Positions 53,332 through 63,924 of a DNA stretch of 64,000 nucleotides are shown piece by piece. The DNA lies in contig JALVTH010000051.1 in the NCBI GenBank assembly GCA_027036015.1, positions 1 through 64,000 on the forward strand. Direction: 5' to 3'. The stretch is from Campylobacteraceae bacterium. GTDB lineage: Bacteria > Campylobacterota > Campylobacteria > Campylobacterales > Sulfurovaceae. Under the pieces are notes generated by a model. The model was not told the origin of the DNA. It did no database searches and saw only the letters and a list, made by a program, of their open reading frames with translations. Within the stretch, counting starts at the first letter, position 1, and each line of letters begins with the position of its first letter. The translations under genes were made by a program, and so were the position numbers.

Positions 53332-55328
53332 GAAACTTTATCCTTTATCCTTTTTAATTGAAAATTTTTTCCTTCAATATAACTAAAGCCTTTTTCATAA
53401 AAGCTAAAGCCAACTTTACCATTTTCTGAAGCTACTTCTAAACGCTTTTTATAAAGCACAATCTTTTTATTATAAAGCTTATAATAAAACGAGAGAAAAA
53501 ACTCAATAAAAGCTGCTTTTATTTTGTTAAATCTAAGCTCCATTGGTAAAATATCTTCATAAGCTACTTCTTGAATAATTAAAGGGATTTTAGGAGCTAT
53601 CTTAAAGAGCTCTTGCAAATAACTTCTATTCCCTTCATAGCGGTAAAAATAGAATAATTTACTATCTAAAGCAAAAAAGAGTCTATTTTTTCCATCGCTA
53701 AAATAAAATTCTCCCAAATCATTCATTTGAACTTTTATTTTATACTCATTGCTATCTTGATCTTTAAATTTCATACAATCATCTAATATAAAATTTAAAT
53801 GAAGTCTCAAGCCCTTATCAAGCAAAGTTGCAGTAATTTTTTCATTTTTTTTGGGAGTTTGATAATAAATAAGCTTATTTTCTTGAATGTAATCGACAAA
53901 ACAAAAAGATAGTGTTTCGCTTCCTAAAGTAGCATATTTTTGCACTTGAATGTGAATATGAGGTTCGGGTGAATAGCCGCTATTGCCACACTTTCCAATT
54001 ATATCTCCAATTTGGATAAAATCTCCAACTTTAACTTTGATTGAATTTTGCATCAAATGACTAATTTCAACAAAATAACCAAAATTGCTTTTTATTATGA
54101 TATAATTGCCCCAATTATTTACTCTATCGACAATTCCAATTGGATTATCTGGTAAATCATCTCTTAAATCTACCACAACTCCATCAATTGGAGCTACAAT
54201 CTCTTTTCCAAAGGCATAATAATCTTGCAAAAAAAGTCCATCATTTTTATAGCTTTTGCCTTCTTTTTTGATAACAAAATCATAAGCCCATCTCCAAAGC
54301 CCCTTATGCGTCCAATCCCCATCAAAGCCTTGATAAACATCCCAAGTTCCTTGAAATGGGAGATGTATTTTAATTTTGTCGCTTAAAAAGCGATAATAAT
54401 TTGCCAAAAAAGCACTCAAAGAGTGTTCGGGCGATTCTTTGGGATTTGCGTTATAATACTTATAACCAATAGAAACAAGCAAAAAAAGCATTAAAATTGT
54501 TACAATATTAAAAGGCATTGTAAAAACTGGCAAAGCAAAAGTATTAAAAAATACTTCCATTGAATCTATTAAGATAACTGAGAGTGCTACTGCTATAAGA
54601 GATAAAAGATAATTTTTAATATTTGCAATTAAAAAAAATCCCCCAAGTGCCATGGCAATTAAAATAAAATTAAAATTATAAGGAGAATAAAGCGCCTCTT
54701 CAAATGGAACAAATATTGCATGCACCCAAACCCCCACCCAAAAACCAACAATTGCCATAAAAAGTAAAATTCTTGAATGAAAAAATAAAAATATTGCAAT
54801 GAAAAGCCCAGCAAGATTAAAGGGTAAAAAAACAATTTCTCCAAGCGCTTTAAAAAAAGGGCTAAAAGGAAGCGATATATCAAAAAGCACAGTTCTGTGT
54901 AAAATATTACTTACTAAATTGGTATATTTTAAACTTGCCAAATAAAAAAGCATACTACTTAAGGCAAAAGGAAGCGAAAGAATGGGTAAATAATATTTTG
55001 CAAAAACTTTTGAAAGTGCAAAACTAAGTAAAAACGTTAAAATTGCCAAAAGTATTGTTACAAAAATGGTAGATAGTGTGATTTGAAAATAAAACCCAAC
55101 CCCCATTCCAACTAACAAAGAGTTATATAAATAAAACCCATGTTTTAAATAAATTTCTCTCATCTTAATTAATTCAACAAAAATAATCGTTGCCACAATG
55201 GCAACTAAACCCAAAAAACCAACACTTGGCAAAAGAAAAGATAAAAGAAGCAAAAAAAAGCCAAAAAGATTGCTTCGTAAAAATAAGATAGAGTAATATG
55301 CTTTAAAGATAAAATAAAGCCGGCTCAC
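53328..55328 (-). CDS. Urea-transporter-like membrane domain fused to an M23 (LytM) peptidase
   Basis: A 666-residue fusion. About 1-290 has ten membrane segments resembling the UT channel family (GFYLYNSLLVGMGVGFYF, VFTMPFNIVTILMLF). About 320-460 is an M23-like peptidase: possible zinc ligands are the His in WTHKGLW, Asp in WAYDFV and the HxH in PHIHIQ; the catalytic-type His is in EISHLMQ. The last 200 residues form a beta-rich domain (SDGKNRLFFALDS..) with a conserved look but no name. It may cut peptidoglycan in the periplasm while transporting a small amide. It starts 12 bases after the PLP-gene stop. Confidence 0.75.
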   Translation of the reverse strand: MSRLYFIFKAYYSILFLRSNLFGFFLLLLSFLLPSVGFLGLVAIVATIIFVELIKMREIYLKHGFYLYNSLLVGMGVGFYFQITLSTIFVTILLAILTFLLSFALSKVFAKYYLPILSLPFALSSMLFYLASLKYTNLVSNILHRTVLFDISLPFSPFFKALGEIVFLPFNLAGLFIAIFLFFHSRILLFMAIVGFWVGVWVHAIFVPFEEALYSPYNFNFILIAMALGGFFLIANIKNYLLSLIAVALSVILIDSMEVFFNTFALPVFTMPFNIVTILMLFLLVSIGYKYYNANPKESPEHSLSAFLANYYRFLSDKIKIHLPFQGTWDVYQGFDGDWTHKGLWRWAYDFVIKKEGKSYKNDGLFLQDYYAFGKEIVAPIDGVVVDLRDDLPDNPIGIVDRVNNWGNYIIIKSNFGYFVEISHLMQNSIKVKVGDFIQIGDIIGKCGNSGYSPEPHIHIQVQKYATLGSETLSFCFVDYIQENKLIYYQTPKKNEKITATLLDKGLRLHLNFILDDCMKFKDQDSNEYKIKVQMNDLGEFYFSDGKNRLFFALDSKLFYFYRYEGNRSYLQELFKIAPKIPLIIQEVAYEDILPMELRFNKIKAAFIEFFLSFYYKLYNKKIVLYKKRLEVASENGKVGFSFYEKGFSYIEGKNFQLKRIKDKVS

Positions 55329-55340
55329 CTTTTGCCTTTG

Positions 55341-56675
55341 TTATTGCAAAAATTGCGGAATAAGCTCATTTTCTATAATAGTATCTAAATTTTCACTCTT
55401 TTTCATTAAATGAACATTTTTTTCTTTATCAATTAAAACAATATTTGGACGATACCGAATAAATTGCATTGATTGCGTAATATTATATGCTCCAACTGGC
55501 CAAATGGTTAATACACTGCCTCTCTCAAGTGCTGGGAGCATAATATTTGGTGCAATAATATCAATATTCATACAAAGTGGCCCATTAATTTGCGAAGGCT
55601 CACTTAAGCCATCATATCTTTTATCTAAAAATATTTCAAAGTTATACCAAAAATTGGTATAAAGTAAATTTACTCCCGCATCAATAATATAATTTTTTTT
55701 ACCATCTGGCATTCTTTTTGAAGCAAAAACAGAACTTAACAAATATCCTGCTTCATCAATTAAAGCACGCCCTGTTTCAAGATAGAGCTCTGGCAAAGCA
55801 CCTTTATTATTTTCATAAATTGCATTAACTATTGCCTCAGCATATTCATTTGCACTTGGAACAACTACTTCTGGAGCTTGATAGACTCCTTTTAATCTAT
55901 TTTTACTTGCAAAGCCTCCTCCAATATCAATATATTCAATCTCAAACCCAAAATCTTGTTCAACTTTGTTTTTGAGTTTAATTAACTTTTGCGTCTCTTT
56001 TGCATAAGCATTAGCTGTTAACATAAAGGTGCCAATATGGGCATGAAGCCCTGTTAATATAAGCTTTTTTCCCTCATAAATTCTTTTTATTGCATTGTAA
56101 GCTTCGTTATTATCAATATTAAAGCCAAAACGACTCCATTGTGGATAGATTCCTGTATCCATATTGCAGCGAATAGCTACTGGAATTTCAATATTAAGCT
56201 CACTTGCAATCTCTTCTAAATCATTTATTTCATAAAGATGGTCTATGTGAATTTTTGCCCCCTCTTTTACAGCTTGTAGGAGAGCTTTTTTGGGTTTATA
56301 AGGTCCATTAAAAATTATATCTTTGCCTTCAACTCCTAAGTGGCGTGCCTTTTGATATTCAAACTCACTTACAACCTCAGCTTTTGAGCCCAATTTATGA
56401 AATAATTTACAAATTGCATCTAAATAATTTGTTTTATAACTCCACCAAAATTGCACCTTTGGATAGCGGCTGCTAAAAGCTTCGAAAAATTCATTATACT
56501 TTTCTTCGATTGTTTTTTGTGAAAAAACAAATAAAGGTGAACCAAACTCTTTGACAAGCTCATTTACACTCACTCCATCAATTGAGCTTTTTATTTTTTG
56601 GCTTCGAAGAGGACTTCCATATTTGCTTGCAAGTGCAAAATCGATTCTATTAATTGTAGGTTTTTGATATTTCAT
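55341..56675 (-). CDS. Fold-type III PLP-dependent decarboxylase (DapDC/LysA-like)
   Basis: A 444-residue alanine-racemase-fold enzyme. The PLP Lys is K81 in WWSYKTNYLD. Other motifs: HAHIGTF (about 218), IEYIDIGGGFASKN, PELYLETGRALIDEAGYLLSSV and the C-terminal NGPLCMNIDII, in place of the GPLCESSD of diaminopimelate decarboxylase. The change at this substrate site argues for a substrate other than meso-DAP, such as an amino acid or a peptide end. It lies between an ATP-grasp gene (eight-base gap) and the UT-M23 gene. Substrate unknown. Confidence 0.8.
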   Translation of the reverse strand: MKYQKPTINRIDFALASKYGSPLRSQKIKSSIDGVSVNELVKEFGSPLFVFSQKTIEEKYNEFFEAFSSRYPKVQFWWSYKTNYLDAICKLFHKLGSKAEVVSEFEYQKARHLGVEGKDIIFNGPYKPKKALLQAVKEGAKIHIDHLYEINDLEEIASELNIEIPVAIRCNMDTGIYPQWSRFGFNIDNNEAYNAIKRIYEGKKLILTGLHAHIGTFMLTANAYAKETQKLIKLKNKVEQDFGFEIEYIDIGGGFASKNRLKGVYQAPEVVVPSANEYAEAIVNAIYENNKGALPELYLETGRALIDEAGYLLSSVFASKRMPDGKKNYIIDAGVNLLYTNFWYNFEIFLDKRYDGLSEPSQINGPLCMNIDIIAPNIMLPALERGSVLTIWPVGAYNITQSMQFIRYRPNIVLIDKEKNVHLMKKSENLDTIIENELIPQFLQ

Positions 56676-56683
56676 TTTCTCTC

Positions 56684-57694
56684 CTATAACTCTTTCGTTT
56701 GTAAAAGTTTTGTAAAGTCACTAAAATCCACAACCTTCTCATCCACAAACCGCATATACATCTTTTCAAGAGGATACTCTAATTTCGTTTCAACTTTTTT
56801 ATTTTGTGCTAAATCAAGTAAAATTTTTGGCAAATTCACTCCTAAAGAGGTGGCAAAATAGAGCCAAGCTGGAAAACGAGGATTAATCTCTATAAGATAA
56901 ATATCATCTTGAGTAGCTATAGCTTCAAATTCAAAAGCCCCTTTCCATCCTACTTCTTCTACGAATTTTTGACAAAGTTTCAAGAGCTTCTCATTTTTAA
57001 TACTGATTGCACTCCACACTTTTCCAAGCTCAGTCGTGCTTAATTTCTTAATAGCAATTCCAGCTACTAAGCTTTGAGCATTAGCAACACCAATAAAATT
57101 AATCTCTTCACCACTGACAATTTCTTGCACTAAAAGTGGAAAACCCCATTCATTTGAGATTTTATAATAATACTCAATTGCTTCATCAAGTGTATTGGCT
57201 TTATAAGCTTTATAATAGTTTCCCTTAACCATCAATGGAAAGCCAAGCTCTTTAGTTGCATAAATTAAATCATCAAGCGAAGCAACTTCAATCGTTTTTG
57301 GATGCTTTGCCCCAATTTTTTGAGCAAGGCTTGCTAATTTGCTTTTATTTCTTAATTCAAAGCACTCTAAACTTGGCAAATAACTCTCAATGCCAAGCTC
57401 TTTAAATTCCTTTTGATACTTAATAAGCAAAGGCAATTCGGCATCTAAATTTGGAATTAAAAAGTCTATTTGAGATTTTTTCTTAATTTCAAGAAGACGC
57501 TTTTTAAACTCTTCATATCCCAAAGTTGGATAAGGCATAAGATAAACTTTTTCAAAAAGCCCTTGATAGATACCTGGTTCATTTGGATCGTAACTTAGCC
57601 CTATCAGTGAATGCTCATCATGCAAGCTTTTTGCAACACCAATTCCTGGAGCTGGATTATCGTTATTATTGAGTCCACTAATTGCAATTTTCAT
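56684..57694 (-). CDS. ATP-grasp ligase
   Basis: A 336-residue ATP-grasp protein: an N-terminal pre-grasp Rossmann domain (ISGLNNNDNPAPGIGVAKSLHDE; FLIPNLDAELPLL), the grasp core with LGFPLMVKGNYYKAYKA, LLVQEIVSGEEINFIGV, and the metal-binding FEFEAIATQDDIYLIEINPRFPAWLYFA end. It resembles carbamoyl-phosphate-synthase-like peptide or amine ligases that activate a carboxylate as acyl-phosphate. Its ATG overlaps the PqqD-like stop by four bases. Confidence 0.82.
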   Translation of the reverse strand: MKIAISGLNNNDNPAPGIGVAKSLHDEHSLIGLSYDPNEPGIYQGLFEKVYLMPYPTLGYEEFKKRLLEIKKKSQIDFLIPNLDAELPLLIKYQKEFKELGIESYLPSLECFELRNKSKLASLAQKIGAKHPKTIEVASLDDLIYATKELGFPLMVKGNYYKAYKANTLDEAIEYYYKISNEWGFPLLVQEIVSGEEINFIGVANAQSLVAGIAIKKLSTTELGKVWSAISIKNEKLLKLCQKFVEEVGWKGAFEFEAIATQDDIYLIEINPRFPAWLYFATSLGVNLPKILLDLAQNKKVETKLEYPLEKMYMRFVDEKVVDFSDFTKLLQTKEL

Positions 57695-57927
57695 TGAATC
57701 AGTCCATAGATTTTAAGTTTTTGTAAAAAATCTTCAACATCTATATAAATATCTTCCCATCTTTTATGATACTCTTTTGATAGAGTTTGCACTATTTCTT
57801 CTTTGCTTTGTCCCTCTTTTAAGAGTTCTATAACTCTTTTGGCACTCTCATTGAGTTCAAAAGAGCTCCCCAAAGAGGGAATAAAAGCAATATTATTCTC
57901 ATCAATAATCATTTCATTTAAAAGCAT
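57691..57927 (-). CDS. PqqD-like small protein (RiPP-recognition-element fold)
   Basis: A 78-residue winged-helix-like protein with the PqqD pattern: IAFIPSLGSSFELNESAKRVIELLKEGQSKEEIVQTLSKEY..DVEDFLQKLKIYGLI. PqqD and related elements bind leader peptides of modified peptides and hand them to enzymes. Here no precursor peptide gene was found next to it, so it might bind another carrier. It overlaps the ATP-grasp gene and lies nine bases after the outer-membrane gene. Confidence 0.75.
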   Translation of the reverse strand: MLLNEMIIDENNIAFIPSLGSSFELNESAKRVIELLKEGQSKEEIVQTLSKEYHKRWEDIYIDVEDFLQKLKIYGLIQ

Positions 57928-57936
57928 TTTTCATCC

Positions 57937-58779
57937 TTACCAACTATGAGATAGAAATGCTCCTATGCTATTTGAATGCGCTTTTTTCCCATTTTCATCA
58001 AATTTAGCATAAGAGTATTGCACTTTTACATGTGTTTTTAAGTTAATTGCATAATCTACGCTTGCTTTAGCTTCTGCTTTGTAAGTCTCTCCCAAATTAT
58101 AAACTGTAAAACCTCCGTTATCTATAGCAAATGCTTTCTTTCCTACCCAAGCACCAAGAGTTTGCGTCCACTTTCCTTTATAATGACTTAATTTTAAGCC
58201 AAAAGAGTTGTAGTTGCTTTTTAAATTAAGCTCTTTGTGATTATCTGGTTTGATGTAGTTATACTCAGCTTCTAAATAGAAAGAGCCTAATTTACTATAA
58301 TAGTTTCCAAAATTAAATCCAATATAAGGTCTAACTTGAAGCACTTTTAACTCTTTTGGCTGATAGTGTTTATATCTTGAATAATAAAGATCAATTCCTG
58401 CATTATATTTTAAATATTGATAATAATTAAAGCCTAAAATCCCAATTAAACCATGATCGGTTGGTTTATCATCACTTTTAATATAATGCACACCACCTTT
58501 GAGGAAAAAATGCTTTTTAAAATAGCGCGTGTATAAAAGAGTAATATCGTTTTGATCTAAATCGGGTTGTCCTGTTTTATATTCAATGTTAATATTTTCT
58601 AAACCAAGTTCAATTTTGTTTGGATAATTATAATACGAAGAGTAAATTCCAACAACATTTGCTTTATTCTTAACGGAGCTACTATAGTCAATATAGCTTG
58701 TATATGGCATGAGAGTAACCACGCTCTTTGCTAATGCAAGGCTTGAGAGTAAAATAAAAGATAAACTTATCTTTTTCAT
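57937..58779 (-). CDS. Outer-membrane beta-barrel protein
   Basis: A 280-residue protein with a signal peptide (MKKISLSFILLSSLALAKS) and alternating amphipathic strands rich in Tyr and Gly (IGFNFGNYYSKLGSFYLEAEYNY; SVDYAINLKTHVKVQYSYAKF), ending in a C-terminal Trp, which suggests a barrel of about twelve strands and BAM-dependent assembly. No porin family can be named. It is the first gene of the operon that includes PqqD, ATP-grasp, PLP and UT-M23 genes and may export its product. Confidence 0.75.
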   Translation of the reverse strand: MKKISLSFILLSSLALAKSVVTLMPYTSYIDYSSSVKNKANVVGIYSSYYNYPNKIELGLENINIEYKTGQPDLDQNDITLLYTRYFKKHFFLKGGVHYIKSDDKPTDHGLIGILGFNYYQYLKYNAGIDLYYSRYKHYQPKELKVLQVRPYIGFNFGNYYSKLGSFYLEAEYNYIKPDNHKELNLKSNYNSFGLKLSHYKGKWTQTLGAWVGKKAFAIDNGGFTVYNLGETYKAEAKASVDYAINLKTHVKVQYSYAKFDENGKKAHSNSIGAFLSHSW

Positions 58780-58888
58780 AATTTTTCCTTTTAATTTTTT
58801 TGAACATATTCTATCATAAAAATATTACTTTAAGATTACCTCTTTTTTTGGGAATAAAATTATTAATAATTTTATTTACTTTTTACTG

Positions 58889-58894
58889 CTATAA
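58889..58894 (+). promoter_or_regulatory. -10 box of the truncated AAA-nuclease gene
   Basis: TGCTATAAT (extended -10) lies 20 bases before the ATG at 58915. Confidence 0.5.
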
Positions 58895-58914
58895 TAAAAC
58901 AAAAAAGGCTCATT

Positions 58915-59400
58915 ATGAAAGCTTTGCCACTCGGGATTCAAACTTTTAGCGAAATTAGAAGTGGCAATTACCTTTATATTGATAAAACAAAAGAGGCGCT
59001 TGATTTAATTACAAATTATGAATATGTTTTTCTCTCCCGCCCAAGACGCTTTGGAAAGAGCCTTTTTTTAGAGACTCTAAAAAATATCTTTGAAGGAAAC
59101 GGCGAATATGAAGGATATTATGCAAGCGTTCTTTATGCCTATTTAGTTTCTTTAGGAATTCAAATAATAGCTGAAGATGTAAGCAATATAGGAAGAGTTG
59201 ATTTAACGCTTTTTATTGCCGATAAAATTTATATTATTGAATTTAAGGTGGGTTCTAATGAAGCTCTAAATCAAATAAAAGAGAAAAAATATTACAAAAA
59301 GTATCTTAATGAAAATAAAGAGATTTATTTAGTTGGAATTGCTTTTAATTCAAACACAAAAAATATTAAAAGTTTTGAGTGGGAAAAGATTGCATCATGA
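58915..59400 (+). CDS. Internally deleted AAA-ATPase-like/PD-(D/E)XK protein
   Basis: A 161-residue protein joining the N-terminus and C-terminus of a family normally about 500 residues long. Residues 1-62 match the AAA-ATPase-like domain ([23 protein letters not shown]-loop-like [10 protein letters not shown] at 41-50). Residues about 64-161 match the PD-(D/E)XK end ([17 protein letters not shown]96, E109 and K111 in VDLTLF..IIEFKVG). About 350 residues between are missing in frame. ATPase activity is not expected; the nuclease domain may fold. The stop overlaps the aminotransferase start by four bases, so the small frame may be kept for coupling. Confidence 0.7.
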   Translation: MKALPLGIQTFSEIRSGNYLYIDKTKEALDLITNYEYVFLSRPRRFGKSLFLETLKNIFEGNGEYEGYYASVLYAYLVSLGIQIIAEDVSNIGRVDLTLFIADKIYIIEFKVGSNEALNQIKEKKYYKKYLNENKEIYLVGIAFNSNTKNIKSFEWEKIAS

Positions 59401-60470
59401 AACCCTTTATTGTAATGGATATTGTAAAAAAAGCTCAAAGCCTTAAAGATGTTATTCATCTTGAAATTGGAGAACCAGACCTTTTGCCCTCACCTAAAGT
59501 GCAAGAAGCACTAAAAGAAGCAATCAATCAAAAAAAATTTTTTTATACTGAGAGCAAAGGGCTTTTAAAGCTTCGCCAAAAAATTGCCCTGCACTATCAA
59601 AAAGTTTATAATCTTAGCATCAATCCTGATAATATCATAATAACAACTGGCACTTCCACTGCCTTTTTAATTGCCTTTTACTTTGCCAATACCATTGCAA
59701 CACCAAGCCCAGGATATCCATGCTATAAAAATTTTGCTCTTTTAGAGCAAAAAAAGTTTCTTTTTGTTCCTACACAATTTCCAAATTACCAATTAAAAAT
59801 AAACGATTTAAAAAAACTCTCTTTTGATGCTTTACTCATTTCTAACCCCAACAATCCAACTGGCACAATCCATAGCAATTTAGAAGAGTTAGCCACCTAT
59901 TGCAAAAAGAATAATAAACTTTTTATTAGCGATGAACTCTATCATGATCTTATTTATGATGCTTCGGCTCATTGTGCTTTAGAGTTTAATAAAGATGCCA
60001 TTATAATTAGTGGCTTTAGCAAATATTTTGCTATGCCTGGGCTTCGAATTGGGTGGATGATTGTGCCAGATAAACTCAAGCGCCAAGCTGAAATTATTGC
60101 GCAAAATATTTTAATCTCTGCCCCTACCCTTTCACAATATGCCGCTATAAAAGCTTTTGATTATGACTATTTGCAAAAAATATATGCCACCTTTAAAAAG
60201 CGAAAAGCCTTTGCTACTTCTCGCTTAATCCCCTACTTTCCAATAGCAAATTCCAAAGGAGCTTTTTATTTATGGCTTAATATTAGTCAATATTCAAACA
60301 ATGCCCTAACGTTTTGCAATGAGTTGCTTGAGCAAAAAAGAGTTGCTCTTACACCTGGCATTGATTTTGGAGTATATCCAAACTTTGTGCGCTTAGCCTA
60401 TACCAAAGATATAAAAATCTTAGAAGAGGGAATTTCAAGAATTATTGAATTTATAAAGAAAAAGCAATGA
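59397..60470 (+). CDS. Class I/II pyridoxal-phosphate aminotransferase
   Basis: A 357-residue enzyme: [25 protein letters not shown], the Asn-Pro-Asn block [22 protein letters not shown], the PLP Lys in [18 protein letters not shown] (about 206) and the C-terminal Arg in FVRLAYT. It is of the aspartate/tyrosine aminotransferase type (AspB/AspC-like); the substrate is not clear. Start at 59397 (ATGA overlap); coding to 59379 is not supported. Confidence 0.87.
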   Translation: MKPFIVMDIVKKAQSLKDVIHLEIGEPDLLPSPKVQEALKEAINQKKFFYTESKGLLKLRQKIALHYQKVYNLSINPDNIIITTGTSTAFLIAFYFANTIATPSPGYPCYKNFALLEQKKFLFVPTQFPNYQLKINDLKKLSFDALLISNPNNPTGTIHSNLEELATYCKKNNKLFISDELYHDLIYDASAHCALEFNKDAIIISGFSKYFAMPGLRIGWMIVPDKLKRQAEIIAQNILISAPTLSQYAAIKAFDYDYLQKIYATFKKRKAFATSRLIPYFPIANSKGAFYLWLNISQYSNNALTFCNELLEQKRVALTPGIDFGVYPNFVRLAYTKDIKILEEGISRIIEFIKKKQ

Positions 60471-62203
60471 AAAAGTTATTTTTACTTTTATTTTTTACTT
60501 TTTTTCTTTTTGCAACTCCAATAAATCTTGCCAAAAATTGCCTCTATTCATTTGATTTAAATGGCACTTTTAAAACAATTCCTTACAAGCATTTTCATCT
60601 TGGAATGCAAAAACACCCCCTCTTTTTACGATGTAAAATCACCAATCACTCCCCTACTTTACAAAAATTTGCCATCTATTCCACCTCGCCTTTAATTGAA
60701 TCTTTTATTCTTTTGCACCCTTTGCAAAAAAGTGGAATGCGCTATCAAAACAAGTTGCTCTACCCTTTTGTAACACTCACATTGCCGCCAAATTCAAGCA
60801 AAACGATTACACTCAAAGTACAAACTCTCTATTCGCCTCTTGACTTTACCCTCTCTTTAGATAATTTTAAAAATTTTGTAAACTTTAATCATAAAGAGCT
60901 TTACATAAATTTTTATCTTTATGGATTTATTAGTGCATTAGCAATTTTTTCTTTTTTAATAGCGCTTTATTTAAAAGATATTGCCTTTTTGTTTTATGGG
61001 CTCTATCTTTTTGCTGTGCTTTTGCAACAGAGCGACTATTTGGGGCTTTATCGATTTATTTTTCCAGATAGTTTAAAAGAGCTTTTTATTACAACAATTA
61101 CAGCAAAAATTGCACTTTTAATTATTTTTGCTTCTTTTTTTGCTATCAATTTTTTACAACTTAAGCGTTTTAAAAAAATTTTTAGAACCTATCTTACTAT
61201 TATTGCATTTGCACTTTTAGATATGCTTTTACCACAAAATAAGGCATTCACCTTTTATAGCACCATTTTGCTTGGACTCTTTTTAATCTTTTTCAATCTT
61301 TTGAGTGCTTTGTATGTTTATAACAAAGGAGTCAAAGAGGCACGATTTTATCTTTTGGGCTTTTTTATCGCCTTTTTAGCCTACTTGGCAATGATTTTAG
61401 ATGCTTTAGGAGTAGTGAGCATAATTTACCAACAACACAATCTTTTATTAATTGCATCAAGTTTTGAAGCTCTCTTTTTACTTTTAGCTTTTGCTGATAA
61501 ATATGCAATTTTGAGAAGACAAAAAGATTATCTTGATGCTTTGCTTTTGCAAGAGCTTCATAACAAAAAAGAGCAAATTGAACAAGAAGTTCAAAGAAAA
61601 ACGAAAGAGCTTCAAATTGCACTTAGTGAAAAAGAGCTTCTTTTGCAAGAGCTCAATCATCGCGTTAAAAACAACTTGCAAATTATTTTGTCTATGCTAA
61701 ATTTACAAAAACAAAATATTCCTCCAACTTGCTGGGAATACTTTAACAAATTAGATCAAAGAATTAGTGCAATTGCTCATACATACAGCTTTTTAATTGA
61801 ATCAAAAGAGTTAAAAGAAGTTGATATGAAAAAGTATCTTCATACAATCTTACAAGATTTAAGCAAGTTTTTTAACAAAAAAAATATCCAAATTGTTGAA
61901 GAGATTCGTTTAAAGCTCCCTTTAAAAGAGGCTGTTTATGTTGGAATTATTGTTAATGAACTTGTTACAAATGCTTTTAAACACGCTTTTGATTCCCAAG
62001 AAAAAGGCAATATTACTATTAAGCTTTTCCAAGAAAAAAAGAGAAAAATTTTAATTGTAAGTGATAGCGGCAAAGGATTTGATAAAGAAAAAGCAACTTC
62101 TTCTTTAGGGCTTAAAATTGTTTATCTTTTAGCAACACGTCAATTAAACGGAACAATTACACTTCATAGCAACAATCAAACCAAGTGTATTATAAAGTTT
62201 TAA
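60467..62203 (+). CDS. Sensor histidine kinase with 7TMR-DISM domains
   Basis: A 578-residue membrane kinase. Signal peptide, periplasmic extracellular DISM domain (about 20-145), seven membrane helices (about 150-345), coiled coil (about 350-395) and a HisKA_2-type kinase: [25 protein letters not shown] with phosphorylation site H398, N-box [13 protein letters not shown]1-box DSGKGFD and [13 protein letters not shown]. No response regulator is adjacent. It overlaps the aminotransferase by four bases (ATGA). Confidence 0.88.
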   Translation: MKKLFLLLFFTFFLFATPINLAKNCLYSFDLNGTFKTIPYKHFHLGMQKHPLFLRCKITNHSPTLQKFAIYSTSPLIESFILLHPLQKSGMRYQNKLLYPFVTLTLPPNSSKTITLKVQTLYSPLDFTLSLDNFKNFVNFNHKELYINFYLYGFISALAIFSFLIALYLKDIAFLFYGLYLFAVLLQQSDYLGLYRFIFPDSLKELFITTITAKIALLIIFASFFAINFLQLKRFKKIFRTYLTIIAFALLDMLLPQNKAFTFYSTILLGLFLIFFNLLSALYVYNKGVKEARFYLLGFFIAFLAYLAMILDALGVVSIIYQQHNLLLIASSFEALFLLLAFADKYAILRRQKDYLDALLLQELHNKKEQIEQEVQRKTKELQIALSEKELLLQELNHRVKNNLQIILSMLNLQKQNIPPTCWEYFNKLDQRISAIAHTYSFLIESKELKEVDMKKYLHTILQDLSKFFNKKNIQIVEEIRLKLPLKEAVYVGIIVNELVTNAFKHAFDSQEKGNITIKLFQEKKRKILIVSDSGKGFDKEKATSSLGLKIVYLLATRQLNGTITLHSNNQTKCIIKF

Positions 62204-62241
62204 GTAGTACAATTAAAAAAATTTACAATAAAGGTTACAAT

Positions 62242-63924
62242 ATGAGAAGTGATGAAATAAAAAAAGGATATCAAAGAGCACCGCATAGAAGCCTTCTTAG
62301 AGCAACAGGGCTAAAAGATGAAGATTTTGACAAACCATTTATTGGGGTTGCCAACTCTTTTAATGAGCTCATTCCTGGTCATTTTTATCTAAACAAAGTT
62401 GCTGAGATTATTAAAGATGAAATTAGAAAAAATGGCTGTGTGCCGTTTGAATTTAATGTCATTGGGGTTGATGATGGCATTGCAATGGGGCATGATGGAA
62501 TGCTTTACTCTTTGCCAAGCCGCGAAATTATTGCAAATTCAATCGAAACAGTTATGAATGCACATAAACTTGATGCAATGATTGGCATTCCTAATTGCGA
62601 TAAGATTGTGCCTGGAATGATTATGGGGGCACTTAGAGTTAATGTGCCAACTCTTTTTGTTAGCGGCGGACCAATGGCGGCTGGACATTTAAGCGATGGA
62701 ACACCAATTGATTTAGCAAGTGTCTTTGAAGGTGTTGGAGCTTTTGAAGCTGGCGAAATTGATGAGCAAAAACTCTATGAATTAGAGTGCAATGCATGTC
62801 CAAGTGGGGGAAGTTGCTCTGGAATGTTCACTGCAAATTCAATGAATACCCTAATGGAAGCTATGGGTATTGCCTTGCCTGGAAATGGAACAATCTTAGC
62901 ACTTACTAAAGCAAGAGAAGAGCTTTTTAGAGCCGCTGCAAGAAGAATTTGCGAAATTGCAAAAATGAACCAAGAAGAGCAAGAGCAATTTAAACTAAGA
63001 AATATCCTCAATGAAAATGCTGTGCATAATGCTTTTGTTGTTGATATGGCAATGGGCGGAAGTTCAAATACAGTACTTCATATGCTTGCAATTGCCAATG
63101 AAGCTGAGGTAGATTTTGATATTGCAAAAATTAATGAAATTAGCAAAGAGGTAGCTCATATTGCAAAAATCAGCCCATCTTTAACAACAGTGCATATGGA
63201 AGATATAAATCGCGCTGGTGGAGTAAGTGCGGTAATGAAAGAGATAAGCAAAAGAGGCAATATACTCAAAAATAATCCTGTGATTGAAGGGGGAATGCTT
63301 TTTGATAGGATCAAAGATGCTCAAATTAAAGACTATAACATCATTCACTCAATTGATAATCCATATAGCGAGGTTGGAGGCTTAGCAATCTTATTTGGTA
63401 ATTTGGCCAAGCAAGGTTGCGTAATTAAAACTGCTGGAATTGTTGGAGAGCGCCGCTTTAAAGGCAAAGCCATATGTTTTGATAGCCAAGAAGAAGCAAT
63501 TGAGGGTATTACAAGTGGAAAAGTAAAAGAGGGTCATGTCGTTGTGCTTCGCTATGAGGGACCAAAAGGAGGTCCTGGAATGCAAGAGATGCTTAGTCCT
63601 ACAAGTTTAATTATGGGAATGGGGCTTGGCGATAAAGTTGCACTAATTACAGATGGACGCTTTAGTGGTGCTACAAGAGGATTAAGCGTTGGACATATAA
63701 GCCCAGAAGCAGCAGAAGGCGGCTTGATTGCTTTAGTGCAAGATGGAGATGAGATTTTAATTGATGTAGATGAGTATAAAATTGAATTGCTTGTAAGTGA
63801 TGAAGAGATAGCAAAAAGAAAAGAAAACTTTAAACCAATTGTTAAACCGCTTAAAAGCCGCTGGCTTCGCCAATATCGCAAACTTGTAACAAATGCAAGC
63901 AACGGCGCAATTTTGGATGCATAA
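62242..63924 (+). CDS. ilvD: Dihydroxy-acid dehydratase
   Basis: Dehydrates dihydroxy acids in valine, leucine and isoleucine synthesis. 560 residues; Fe-S cluster Cys ligands in [15 protein letters not shown] and [20 protein letters not shown], substrate-site [13 protein letters not shown], and [27 protein letters not shown]. The ATG at 62242 is preceded by AAAGG; the frame to 62185 has no site. Its promoter region may contain TACAAT near 62208. The remaining 76 bases of the window show no clear feature. Confidence 0.96.
   Translation: MRSDEIKKGYQRAPHRSLLRATGLKDEDFDKPFIGVANSFNELIPGHFYLNKVAEIIKDEIRKNGCVPFEFNVIGVDDGIAMGHDGMLYSLPSREIIANSIETVMNAHKLDAMIGIPNCDKIVPGMIMGALRVNVPTLFVSGGPMAAGHLSDGTPIDLASVFEGVGAFEAGEIDEQKLYELECNACPSGGSCSGMFTANSMNTLMEAMGIALPGNGTILALTKAREELFRAAARRICEIAKMNQEEQEQFKLRNILNENAVHNAFVVDMAMGGSSNTVLHMLAIANEAEVDFDIAKINEISKEVAHIAKISPSLTTVHMEDINRAGGVSAVMKEISKRGNILKNNPVIEGGMLFDRIKDAQIKDYNIIHSIDNPYSEVGGLAILFGNLAKQGCVIKTAGIVGERRFKGKAICFDSQEEAIEGITSGKVKEGHVVVLRYEGPKGGPGMQEMLSPTSLIMGMGLGDKVALITDGRFSGATRGLSVGHISPEAAEGGLIALVQDGDEILIDVDEYKIELLVSDEEIAKRKENFKPIVKPLKSRWLRQYRKLVTNASNGAILDA

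Noticed and set aside
57691-57927. RiPP precursor peptide next to PqqD-like
   Set aside because: No short frame with a ribosome binding site was found in the gaps of the operon.
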